Assembly: GCA_049325475.1 (NCBI GenBank)
Contig: JBMOLN010000007.1
Coordinates: 558,001-622,000 of the forward strand
Direction: 5' to 3'
DNA from: MWCR01 sp049325475
Lineage (GTDB): Bacteria; Patescibacteriota; Patescibacteriia; 2-12-FULL-60-25
Length of the DNA: 64,000 nucleotides
Shown: positions 9,014 to 15,979 of the stretch, piece after piece
How the letters are laid out: every line of letters starts with the position of its first letter
Position numbering within the stretch: position 1 is the first letter of the stretch
The notes under the pieces: generated by a model
Seen by the model: the letters and a program-made list of their open reading frames with translations, nothing else
Database searches by the model: none
What the model was told of the DNA's origin: nothing
Translations under genes and position numbers: made by a program

Positions 9014-9107
9014 ACTGCAAAATGTAAACTTTAAACTGCAAAGAGTTTTTTAATATCCAAAAAGTATTGTAAACTCTTTATAGTTTGTGGTTTATTGTTT
9101 CATCATT
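9011..9107. repeat. Heptamer foldback between gpmI and nth
   Basis: Left arm units (aaactgc, aaaatgt, aaacttt, aaactgc) are inverted in the right arm (gtttgtg, gtttatt, gtttcat). It begins at the gpmI stop codon and ends at the nth start. Confidence 0.65.
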
Positions 9108-9746
9108 ATGAAAGATCAGATTCAGGTTTTAACAATTCTTAAAAAGCATTATCCGCAAAAAGCGGATATGAATTTAGGTGATCCCGGTGATAGTTTGATT
9201 GCAACCATCATGAGCGCGCGCACCACGGATGCGCAGGTTTTAAAGATGTTTCCCGGTTTCCGCAAAAAATTTCCCAATTGGAAAAAACTCGCAGATGCAA
9301 AACTTGAAGACATTGCCAAAGCCATGAATACAATCGGTCTCTATCGCAACAAAGCCAAATCTATCAAGGCTCTGGCGCAAAAAATCATCACTGATCATAA
9401 CGGCAAAGTTCCCAATAACATGGAAGATCTAGTCGCTTTGCCGGGTGTTGGACGTAAAACCGCCAGCTGTGTTTTGTCCGAATGCTTCCATCAGCCCGCA
9501 ATTGCAGTCGACACCCATGTTTTCCGCATCAGCCGACGTTTGGGCTGGGCTAAGGCTGATAATCCAATCAAAGTCGAAAAAGAACTGGCCGCCCTAATCC
9601 CAAAAGAATTTTGGTCATCAATCAACCGCACTTTCGTCCACTTTGGCCGTGACATTTGCAAACCGCAAAAGCCTCAATGTTATCGCTGTCCAGTTGCAAA
9701 GTTTTGCAGATTCCCAAACAAGAACCTTGATTTGCAAACCGATTAA
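9108..9746 (+). CDS. nth: Endonuclease III (DNA glycosylase/AP lyase)
   Basis: Base-excision repair enzyme for oxidised pyrimidines, with AP-lyase activity. 212 residues, family length. The helix-hairpin-helix LPGVGRKTA carries the catalytic lysine, VDTHVFR carries the catalytic aspartate, and the C-terminal cysteines follow the 4Fe-4S spacing C-x6-C-x2-C-x5-C (CKPQKPQCYRCPVAKFC). I chose the ATG at 9108 over the GTG at 9087, which sits in the repeat tract. The last residues (NLDLQTD) and the stop codon are encoded by the end of a dispersed repeat starting at 9722, which has replaced or extended the native C-terminus. Confidence 0.95.
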   Translation: MKDQIQVLTILKKHYPQKADMNLGDPGDSLIATIMSARTTDAQVLKMFPGFRKKFPNWKKLADAKLEDIAKAMNTIGLYRNKAKSIKALAQKIITDHNGKVPNNMEDLVALPGVGRKTASCVLSECFHQPAIAVDTHVFRISRRLGWAKADNPIKVEKELAALIPKEFWSSINRTFVHFGRDICKPQKPQCYRCPVAKFCRFPNKNLDLQTD

Positions 9747-9882
9747 CAAGCAAATTAACATGATTACTAAAGGTATAAAATAATCGACTCCTAAAGCAAT
9801 CAAGGTAATTTGAGTGAGAATCAAGTTTAAACCCCCTACACCGTGTCACCGTCAAGGTTCAGATAATTAATCAAGGTTCAGA
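9722..9882. mobile_element. MITE-like dispersed element A, copy 1
   Basis: Starts GAACCTTGATT and ends AATCAAGGTTCAGA, giving terminal inverted repeats. The interior (CAAACCGATTAACAAGCAAA) matches the reverse complement of 21371-21497 over most of its length. A second tcaaggttcagac follows at 9871. It encodes no protein and supplies the nth stop codon. Confidence 0.75.
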
Positions 9883-9891
9883 CGTTCATGC

Positions 9892-9897
9892 TATAAT
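9892..9897 (+). promoter_or_regulatory. Extended -10 promoter, probably leaderless
   Basis: TGC then TATAAT ends 6 bp before the ATG at 9904, so the expected transcription start coincides with the start codon. The -35 region is weak and lies in element A. Confidence 0.6.
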
Positions 9898-9903
9898 ACC
9901 TGC

Positions 9904-10434
9904 ATGTCCGATATCGGCATTGTTCAATTCATTCAAGGCATATTCCTTTCGTCATTAACCGGCCAATGGATTTCCATAGCTCTGGCACGAGTCTGGATTT
10001 TTTTATTTATTCCACTCGTGTATTGGGTCTGGCTGCACGGATCTTCTCATGAAAAGCATGGTGTTAAAGAATTGCTTTGGTCGGCGGCTCTTGCGGTTTT
10101 CAGTTCCGAACTGCTGGCATTGTTTATCATGCGCCCAAGACCTTTTCTTGCCGCGGCCAACATTATCACACTGATTCCCGCGCCGTTAACAAGCGCTTTT
10201 CCCTCAATCCACACTTCGGTCGCCATTGCCTGCTCAATCGTGCTTTGGTCTGTTAATCGTTGGGCCGGATATATTGGTTTTTTGATAACCCTCGGAGTCA
10301 TAATCGGCCGCATTTCAGCCGGGGTTCACTATCCAACCGACATCATTGGCGGAATCATTATCGGTTTGTTATCATTCACACTGGTCCGCTTGGGTCATAA
10401 AGCCCAGCGTCACCCTTCCTCAAAAATTTCCTAG
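9904..10434 (+). CDS. PAP2-family membrane phosphatase (undecaprenyl-diphosphatase-like)
   Basis: Integral membrane phosphatase of 176 residues with about five to six hydrophobic segments. It probably acts on lipid pyrophosphates such as undecaprenyl diphosphate in cell-envelope recycling. Phosphatase motifs: RPRPF, FPSIHTSVA (PSxH) and GRISAGVHYPTDIIGG (R-x5-H-x3-D). The lysine that usually opens the first motif (K-x6-RP) is not in place; the position falls in a hydrophobic stretch. It starts at the ATG just after a TATAAT box, suggesting a leaderless message. Its TAG stop is the first part of the heptamer tract leading to mltG. The substrate is inferred, not seen. Confidence 0.85.
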   Translation: MSDIGIVQFIQGIFLSSLTGQWISIALARVWIFLFIPLVYWVWLHGSSHEKHGVKELLWSAALAVFSSELLALFIMRPRPFLAAANIITLIPAPLTSAFPSIHTSVAIACSIVLWSVNRWAGYIGFLITLGVIIGRISAGVHYPTDIIGGIIIGLLSFTLVRLGHKAQRHPSSKIS

Positions 10435-10500
10435 TACGCTGTACACGGTACTTAGTACTTAGTACCTAGTACCTAGCACTTAGTACTATCAGTTATTTAT
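10431..10500. repeat. Heptamer tract filling the PAP2-mltG gap
   Basis: Ten 7-mers in one phase, from ctagtac through ttagtac and ctagcac to tatcagt and tatttat. It supplies the upstream TAG stop and abuts the mltG ATG, so the entire intergenic space is repeat. Confidence 0.8.
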
Positions 10501-11521
10501 GAAAAAAATATCGTTACTAATCGGGGCGCTTCTGGTGTTCCTGGCAATTTTTATCGCTTGGTTTGCGCCTTCGGCTTACATCGGCACACCGGGTCAAATC
10601 ACAGTCAGGGTCGTTGTACCCAAAGATGCGAATACAAAAACCGTAGCGCAAATCTTATCCGACAAAGGCGTCATCACCTCGTCATTTGGATATGAATTTT
10701 ATTCATTGTTGGATGCTGCAGCCAGAAATCCCCGCGCCGGTGAATATGAAGTTGCGCCCGGAGCCTCGTACAAGTTGATAGCGCGACAGCTTAACATGGG
10801 TCCGACCAGGAATGAGATCACACTTCAATTCATAGAAGGATCCGATCTTAAAGATTGGCAAGCATATCTTAGAGAGCGAAATGTATCCGAAACTTCAATC
10901 ACTGACCTTGTCGGCGACACGGCAAGCGGAAAACCCTTTGCTCCCGCTTTGCGTGAACAATATATTTTTTTAAAAGATCTTCCCGAAGATGCAACTTTGG
11001 AAGGCTACCTGTTTCCTGACACATACCGCGTTTGGCAAGATCAGCTTCCGCTCGGAATCGTCTTAAAACAATTAAATGAATTTGATAAGCAAATTCAAGA
11101 TCTCGAAGATCAAATAGCGAAAGACAATCGCAGTTTGCATGAAATTCTCACATTGGCATCCATTGTCGAAAAAGAAGGCCGCAACAAAGAAGAGCGCCGC
11201 AATATTGCCCGCATTTTCCTAAATCGATTAAAAATCGGCATGCGCCTGCAGTCCGACGCCACGGTTAATTACGTGACCGGAGAAAACCGTCCGCGGCCCA
11301 CTCTCGATGACTTGGAAATAGCTTCACCTTATAATACTTACCGCAATGAGGGTCTTCCGCCCGGTCCAATCTGCAACCCGGGAAAAGATGCTTTGGAAGC
11401 CGCATTAAATCCGGCAGATAATGATTACTATTTCTATCTTCATGACGAAGAAGGAAATATCTACTACGCCCGCAATGCGGAGGAACACAAGCAAAACCGT
11501 TACAAAGCCTATGGCGAATAA
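10499..11521 (+). CDS. mltG: Endolytic transglycosylase MltG (YceG-like)
   Basis: Cuts nascent peptidoglycan strands at the membrane and so sets glycan length. 340 residues: N-terminal membrane anchor (about residues 5-27), a LysM-like part, then the YceG catalytic domain with the conserved glutamate in LASIVEKEGRN, followed by ARIFLNRLKIGMRLQSDATV and SPYNTYRNEGLPPGPI. Standard family length. The start is fixed by the upstream heptamer tract, which ends at the ATG; there is no SD. The 3' end overlaps the pseudouridine synthase start by 11 bp. Confidence 0.95.
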   Translation: MKKISLLIGALLVFLAIFIAWFAPSAYIGTPGQITVRVVVPKDANTKTVAQILSDKGVITSSFGYEFYSLLDAAARNPRAGEYEVAPGASYKLIARQLNMGPTRNEITLQFIEGSDLKDWQAYLRERNVSETSITDLVGDTASGKPFAPALREQYIFLKDLPEDATLEGYLFPDTYRVWQDQLPLGIVLKQLNEFDKQIQDLEDQIAKDNRSLHEILTLASIVEKEGRNKEERRNIARIFLNRLKIGMRLQSDATVNYVTGENRPRPTLDDLEIASPYNTYRNEGLPPGPICNPGKDALEAALNPADNDYYFYLHDEEGNIYYARNAEEHKQNRYKAYGE

Positions 11522-12263
11522 CGTCCCGCGTCGCTCGTCCCACGTCCCGCGTCGGGCACGGCTGCAGAAAGTCATTGCAGAGGCCGGGTTTTGTTCTCGC
11601 CGCAAGGCCGAGGATTTGATTCGCGCCGGTGAAGTCCAAGTTAACGGCCGCAAAGCTGTAATCGGCCAGTCCGTCACGCCGGGCGATCAAATAACAATCA
11701 ACGGCAAACCGCTCCAAGGTCGCCAAACAAAAATCTACCTGGCACTTAACAAACCCGTGGGTTACACATGTACATCACGCCGCTTCAAAGGCGAAAAAAA
11801 CATCTTCGATCTCGTCAACGTCGATGAACGTCTATTCGTTGTCGGCCGCTTGGATAAAAACAGCCGCGGACTCGTCATCCTCACTAATGATGGTGATTAC
11901 GCGCAAAAAATGTCGCACCCGCGCTTTCATCACGAAAAGATTTACGAAGTAACCGTTGAGCCTCCCTTATCAAGGGGGGAATCAAAGGGGGGATCAGGCC
12001 GGAGCAGAGAAGCGGCTGAAATCATCACCTGCCTGACCAAGGGCATCACGGACGAAGGCGATTTTTTAATCGCAAAAAAAGCCCAATATTTGGGCAATGA
12101 CAAATTCCGCATCACGCTTACCGAAGGTAAAAAACGCCAATTGCGCCGCATGTTCGGTGCGCTGGATCTGCGCGTCACCGATCTCGTCCGCACCCAAATC
12201 GGCAACATCCGCCTCGGTGATCTTCCGGAGGGAAGATACCAACAAATAAAAAATAAGAATTAA
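11511..12263 (+). CDS. Pseudouridine synthase, RsuA/RluB family
   Basis: Isomerises specific uridines in rRNA. 250 residues: an N-terminal S4 domain (RLQKVIAEAGFCSRRKAEDL), then the catalytic domain with the active aspartate in GRLDKNSRGLVILTNDG, and the C-terminal GKKRQLRRMFGAL. Translation probably starts at the ATG inside the end of mltG (11-bp overlap); the longer frame from 11421 would lie within mltG. Two repeat-derived insertions are visible. Residues 3-14 (V-P-R-R-S-S-H-V-P-R-R) are encoded by a heptamer tract, and PPLSRGESKGGSG in the catalytic domain is encoded by a C/G palindrome. RluB versus RsuA cannot be decided here. Confidence 0.9.
   Translation: MANNVPRRSSHVPRRARLQKVIAEAGFCSRRKAEDLIRAGEVQVNGRKAVIGQSVTPGDQITINGKPLQGRQTKIYLALNKPVGYTCTSRRFKGEKNIFDLVNVDERLFVVGRLDKNSRGLVILTNDGDYAQKMSHPRFHHEKIYEVTVEPPLSRGESKGGSGRSREAAEIITCLTKGITDEGDFLIAKKAQYLGNDKFRITLTEGKKRQLRRMFGALDLRVTDLVRTQIGNIRLGDLPEGRYQQIKNKN
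11522..11556. repeat. Heptamer tract inside coding sequence (cgtcccg units)
   Basis: Five in-phase 7-mers (cgtcccg, cgtcgct, cgtccca, cgtcccg, cgtcggg) encode the N-terminus of the pseudouridine synthase. Three units equal seven codons, so the reading frame survives. Confidence 0.75.
11961..11999. repeat. C/G palindromic repeat inside the pseudouridine synthase gene
   Basis: cctcccttatcaagggggg plus a following ggggg-rich half. It resembles intergenic palindromes of this window and encodes an extra, low-complexity peptide between the family blocks. Confidence 0.6.
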
Positions 12264-12285
12264 GAATTAAGAATTAAGAATGTTG
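12258..12285. repeat. Heptamer tract (aagaatt units)
   Basis: Four in-phase copies of aagaatt or aagaatg start at the 3' end of the pseudouridine synthase gene. Confidence 0.7.
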
Positions 12286-12286
12286 G

Positions 12287-12310
12287 AGATCGCTGTTGCG
12301 ATTTTTATAT
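12287..12310 (+). terminator. Weak Rho-independent terminator
   Basis: ATCGC-TGTT-GCGAT followed by TTTTATATTT downstream of the pseudouridine synthase gene. Confidence 0.6.
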
Positions 12311-12352
12311 TTAATAATCCTGCTAATCCTTTTTAATCTTGCGAATCATGGT

Positions 12353-12381
12353 CAAAAAAATCCTCCCAAGTTGGAGAGGAT
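12353..12381 (-). terminator. Rho-independent terminator
   Basis: Minus strand: ATCCTCTCC-AACTT-GGGAGGAT then seven T. It ends the two-gene operon 13497-12381. Confidence 0.85.
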
Positions 12382-12950
12382 CAAGATTTGCGGAAGTCCG
12401 GATTGGTTATTCGTGCCAGGCGGCGAATATCCGTTTTTTCCAGACTGCGGACATCGCGTCGGTTCAGTTCTTTGAGTACGCGGTCAAGACGGCCGCTCAT
12501 GAAATCGCACATCAGCACCGCTGTTCGCGGATCATTTTGGTCTGCTGAAGTGATTGTTGTTGCTGCATGCAGGCACTTTGCCAGTTGCGAGGGATTCCTG
12601 TAGAGCAGAGTATGGTCGCGGATGCCGCGGAACACTTCATCGCTTCTTTCGTCCAATTCCTCGAGTGCGAACCAAGCACTGGCTGGCCCGGTGAGATAAT
12701 AAACCTGCTGGTACTGCTCCGGCAGCCGCTCAAGGAGCCGTGAATCGCGCTTGGCAACGTATGAGAGCATCTCATCATGGCGCATTTGCCTTGACACAAG
12801 ATGCAACATCCCGGCCATGATCGCCTGCCGCTCATCAAGGCCGTATTTTTTTGCTACAGAGCTTAAAAGCTGCACTACGTAAAGAGTTCTTTGATAGTGC
12901 CTTGAGAGTAGTTTTTTATTAAGGTACGCGTCCAATTCTCGCGTTTCCAT
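12381..12950 (-). CDS. Degenerate YqeK/HD-like protein lacking metal ligands
   Basis: 189 residues whose layout follows the YqeK-type HD domain: an N-terminal R-x2-H region, AIMAGMLHLVSR where the family has AGLLHDIAK, YYLTGPASAWF where it has HGPVGA, IRDHTLLY for the IRYHT motif, and a final segment corresponding to LADxxEPxR. Of the metal-binding residues only the last His is present: the HD pair reads H-L, the first His is Arg, the third His is Thr and the Asp of LAD is gone. It should therefore not hydrolyse nucleotides and may bind or scaffold. The start at 12950 has AGGAGG five bases upstream. Homology is inferred by eye. It is the second gene of a short operon. Confidence 0.6.
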   Translation of the reverse strand: METRELDAYLNKKLLSRHYQRTLYVVQLLSSVAKKYGLDERQAIMAGMLHLVSRQMRHDEMLSYVAKRDSRLLERLPEQYQQVYYLTGPASAWFALEELDERSDEVFRGIRDHTLLYRNPSQLAKCLHAATTITSADQNDPRTAVLMCDFMSGRLDRVLKELNRRDVRSLEKTDIRRLARITNPDFRKS

Positions 12951-12993
12951 CGCACCTCCTATGTTTTTAGTATCTCATATCACAGGCATTGCG

Positions 12994-13497
12994 TCATCCG
13001 GTGTAGGGATCGTGCAAAAATTCACGCCAGGCAAAAGTCTCGCTCTTTCGGCGATATGTCTTGCCCTGAATCATAATTTCAGCTTGGGTGGTTGATGTAT
13101 AGCCCCTGACTTTTTCAAAGCTGACTATACTGACCTTGGGAGCGATTACACTAACAGCTATGGCTTCAACTCCATAAAGCCAGCCATATGGAGGGTCTAG
13201 ATCATTGCGCTTTTCAAAGGCTCGTGCGGTCCTCATCAGGACGGCCGGGTCAACTGCTCCATGTAACAATGATTCCGGTAGATGCGGCGCGAAGCGGATT
13301 TCATTAGCAAACATACCTTTGACCCAAATTTCGATAACCGGATATAGAGATTTGGCAACCGGCTGATTCAGATCCATCCCAACCCAGAAATACGCAATAA
13401 AGCGTTCCATCGCCTGGAGTGGCTTATGAACCATAACAGGTATTTTGAAGTTTTTATGATGGGTGGCCATTTTTTTTACAGTACAAGATGATGACAT
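12994..13497 (-). CDS. Hypothetical protein
   Basis: 167-residue soluble-looking protein that I do not recognise. It has no signal peptide or membrane segment, is aromatic-rich in the middle (MERFIAYFWVGMDLN, PPYGWLYGVEAIAVS) and ends with a basic stretch (GKTYRRKSETFAWREF). The start ATG is supported by AAGGAGG seven bases upstream and a consensus promoter. It is the first gene of a two-gene minus-strand operon with the degenerate HD-like protein 43 bp downstream, which suggests related roles but gives no function. Confidence 0.7.
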   Translation of the reverse strand: MSSSCTVKKMATHHKNFKIPVMVHKPLQAMERFIAYFWVGMDLNQPVAKSLYPVIEIWVKGMFANEIRFAPHLPESLLHGAVDPAVLMRTARAFEKRNDLDPPYGWLYGVEAIAVSVIAPKVSIVSFEKVRGYTSTTQAEIMIQGKTYRRKSETFAWREFLHDPYTG

Positions 13498-13522
13498 TTT
13501 TCGCCTCCTTAACAGTTATTGG

Positions 13523-13551
13523 CTTTTAGCATTTATCAACCGTTGTGTCAA
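13523..13551 (-). promoter_or_regulatory. Sigma70-type promoter of the 13497-12381 operon
   Basis: Minus strand: TTGACA (13551-13546), 17-bp spacer ending TGC, TAAAAG (13528-13523), then AAGGAGG before the ATG. Confidence 0.8.
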
Positions 13552-13668
13552 CCGCGTGGTCTTGATATGCTTGACCAGCGTCAGTAAGTCTATACGTCAA
13601 TACGTCTTGAGTTCATGAATCAAAAAATCTGCATAACCGACGTTCGACGTATCGACTTTCAACTTGTT

Positions 13669-15837
13669 ATGAAATCCATTGATTATTCAAGTGAATTAAA
13701 CCAAGAACAGCTCGATGCCGTCCTCCACGGAGATGGGCCTTGTTTGGTTTTGGCCGGAGCCGGATCAGGCAAAACACGCACCGTCACATACCGCGTTGCT
13801 TATCTTTTGGAAAAAGGAGTCGAACCCGGATCGATTTTATTACTCACTTTCACCAACAAAGCCGCACGCGAAATGCTGGAACGTATCGGCCTCTTGGTAG
13901 GTCCTAATGCCAAGGGTGTTTGGGGCGGAACTTTTCACTCTGTGGCCAACCGCATCTTGCGGTCTTTCGCGAGCGCTCTTGGGTATACCTCCGGATTTTC
14001 CATTCTTGACGAAGAGGATGCCAAAGCACTCATGAAAGCCGTGCTAAAAGATGCCAAGATAGATCCCAAAGCCCGCCGCTTTCCCTCGCCGGCAGTTCTG
14101 AAAAACGTCTACTCTTATTCGCGCAATACGGGCATGCCTTTTAAAGAAGCTGTGGAAATCAAACATCCCAATTTTTTGGATTGTGTAAATGACATGGAAT
14201 GGGTTTGCGGTGAATACCAAAAACGCAAACTGGCTTCCAATGCCATGGATTTTGATGATTTGCTGGCCAACTGGCTCAAACTCATGGAACATCAGCCCAT
14301 GATTGCCGACCAAATCAGTTCGCGCTTTCAATACATCCTTGTTGATGAATATCAGGATACGAACATTCTGCAAGCGCGTCTTATCAATCGTTTGGCGCAC
14401 GTTCATAAAAATGTTTTTGTAGTCGGTGATGACGCACAGTCAATCTACGCGTTTCGCGGTGCGGATGTAAAAAACATTCTGTCATTTCCCAATGAATGGC
14501 CCGAAGCAAAAATTTTCAAACTTCTCTCCAATTACCGCAGCACACCGCAAATTCTTGATCTGGCCAATGCGTCACTCACTCATAATCAAAATCAATTCGC
14601 TAAAGATTTGGTCAGCCTCAAAGAAGCCGGCATCAAGCCCAAGGTCATTTCTTGCCCGTCGGCCCGCACCGAGGCTTCGTATCTCGCAGACACGATTCTG
14701 ACTCTCCGTTCGCAAGGCGTCGCGCTTGCCAACATGGCTGTCCTCTTTAGAGCCTCATCGCATTCACAAGCTTTGGAATTCGAGCTCATGAAACGCGACG
14801 TACCGTTTGAATACCGCGGCGGACTTAAATTTTTTGAACGTGCCCACGTCAAAGATGTGCTTTCGTATCTGCGCCTGCAAGTTAACGCCAAAGATGAGCC
14901 GGCCTGGCTTCGAGTTTTAAACATGCAAGCCGGGATTGGCGCGGCTACCTCGTCGCAGATCCTGGAGCAAGTGCGCGAGTCGGCCACCAAAGAACTCATC
15001 CCGCTTGCGGGCGAGCTGATGATCCCGGCACGCGGGCAAAGCGGTTGGGCTGATGCTCAAGCTGTCCTCATCGCCATGCGCGATACCACACCGGGCGCCA
15101 TGGTCCGTGCCGTAGCCAAAGCCGAATCTTACCGCATGCATTTGGAAGCCGAATATCCCGATTGGCGCGACCGGCTGGAAGATTTGGAACAGCTGGCAAT
15201 TTTTGCTGATGCTTACCCTGACGCGCCGGCATTCCTCGCTGATGCAACTTTGGATGATGCATCCTTCCGCCGCGAAAAGGGCGGGGGAATTGATGATCAA
15301 GAGCGTCTTGTGTTATCAACCATCCATCAAGCCAAGGGCCTTGAATGGGATACGGTTTTTGTTATCCATTTAACCAATGCGGGTTTTCCTTCGCCTCGAT
15401 CTCTGGAAGAAGAAGGATCGCTCGAGGAAGAACGCCGTCTTTTTTACGTCGCAGTCACACGCGCCCGCAACAAGCTTTTCTTAACTCACCCGCAGGTCAT
15501 GGGCTACGATGCCATGAATTTTTGCCGCCCATCCATGTTTCTTGAAGAGCTGCCCTCATCTCTGACAGAATCCGAGCAATTAGCGCGATTCCAATCATTT
15601 TCCAATAATGGAAACCAAAATTCCTGGGGAGATGAAGATCAAAGTTGGGATTCGGATTGGTCGGATACTTATGATGAACCGGTTATCAATTTGGATCGCT
15701 TTGGCAATCGCTCCAGGACGCGGGACGTGGGACGTGCGACGAGCGACGAAATAAAAGTCACTTCCGTCTGGAAATCATCCAAAATGAAAAAAGAACCGCC
15801 AAAAATCTCCTTCCTTAGGGATGTGGATGAACTATAA
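13669..15837 (+). CDS. UvrD/PcrA-type superfamily 1 DNA helicase
   Basis: ATP-driven 3'-5' helicase for repair and replication restart; 722 residues from the ATG at 13669. All SF1 motifs are visible: AGAGSGKT (I), TFTNKAAREM (Ia), VDEYQDTN (II), VVGDDAQSIYAFRG (III), LLSNYRSTPQIL (IV), STIHQAKGLEWDTVFV (V), VAVTRARNKLFL (VI). The longer start at 13615 would add 18 residues encoded by repeat-like DNA and is less likely. Near the C-terminus S-R-T-R-D-V-G-R-A-T-S is encoded by a heptamer tract. PcrA, UvrD and Rep cannot be separated by eye. Confidence 0.93.
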   Translation: MKSIDYSSELNQEQLDAVLHGDGPCLVLAGAGSGKTRTVTYRVAYLLEKGVEPGSILLLTFTNKAAREMLERIGLLVGPNAKGVWGGTFHSVANRILRSFASALGYTSGFSILDEEDAKALMKAVLKDAKIDPKARRFPSPAVLKNVYSYSRNTGMPFKEAVEIKHPNFLDCVNDMEWVCGEYQKRKLASNAMDFDDLLANWLKLMEHQPMIADQISSRFQYILVDEYQDTNILQARLINRLAHVHKNVFVVGDDAQSIYAFRGADVKNILSFPNEWPEAKIFKLLSNYRSTPQILDLANASLTHNQNQFAKDLVSLKEAGIKPKVISCPSARTEASYLADTILTLRSQGVALANMAVLFRASSHSQALEFELMKRDVPFEYRGGLKFFERAHVKDVLSYLRLQVNAKDEPAWLRVLNMQAGIGAATSSQILEQVRESATKELIPLAGELMIPARGQSGWADAQAVLIAMRDTTPGAMVRAVAKAESYRMHLEAEYPDWRDRLEDLEQLAIFADAYPDAPAFLADATLDDASFRREKGGGIDDQERLVLSTIHQAKGLEWDTVFVIHLTNAGFPSPRSLEEEGSLEEERRLFYVAVTRARNKLFLTHPQVMGYDAMNFCRPSMFLEELPSSLTESEQLARFQSFSNNGNQNSWGDEDQSWDSDWSDTYDEPVINLDRFGNRSRTRDVGRATSDEIKVTSVWKSSKMKKEPPKISFLRDVDEL
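15716..15750. repeat. Heptamer tract inside the helicase gene (ggacgtg units)
   Basis: Five in-phase 7-mers: ggacgcg, ggacgtg, ggacgtg, cgacgag, cgacgaa. They lie in the poorly conserved C-terminal tail and keep the frame. Confidence 0.75.
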
Positions 15838-15919
15838 ACGTATTCCCGTATTCCAGTGATCCGGTATAAAACGAGTTTTCCTGCGTGATAACGGATTAAC
15901 TGGAGTACGGTCTAACGTC
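15838..15919. repeat. Dispersed repeat, family R, copy 2
   Basis: Runs from acgtattcccgtattcc to cggtctaacgtc. It starts directly after the helicase stop codon and shares the ending ggattaac, ggagtacggtctaacgtc with related copies. Confidence 0.65.
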
Positions 15920-15979
15920 TTGGCGGTCTTCGCCAAGTTATTTATTGACTCCCAAGCTCGGCTTGGTTAAGGTCTGTGC

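Noticed and set aside
13585..13660. Heptamer tract and longer helicase start at 13615
   Set aside because: The tacgtca-like words are not in a steady 7-bp phase, and the added residues are repeat-derived. The ATG at 13669 fits the family start better.
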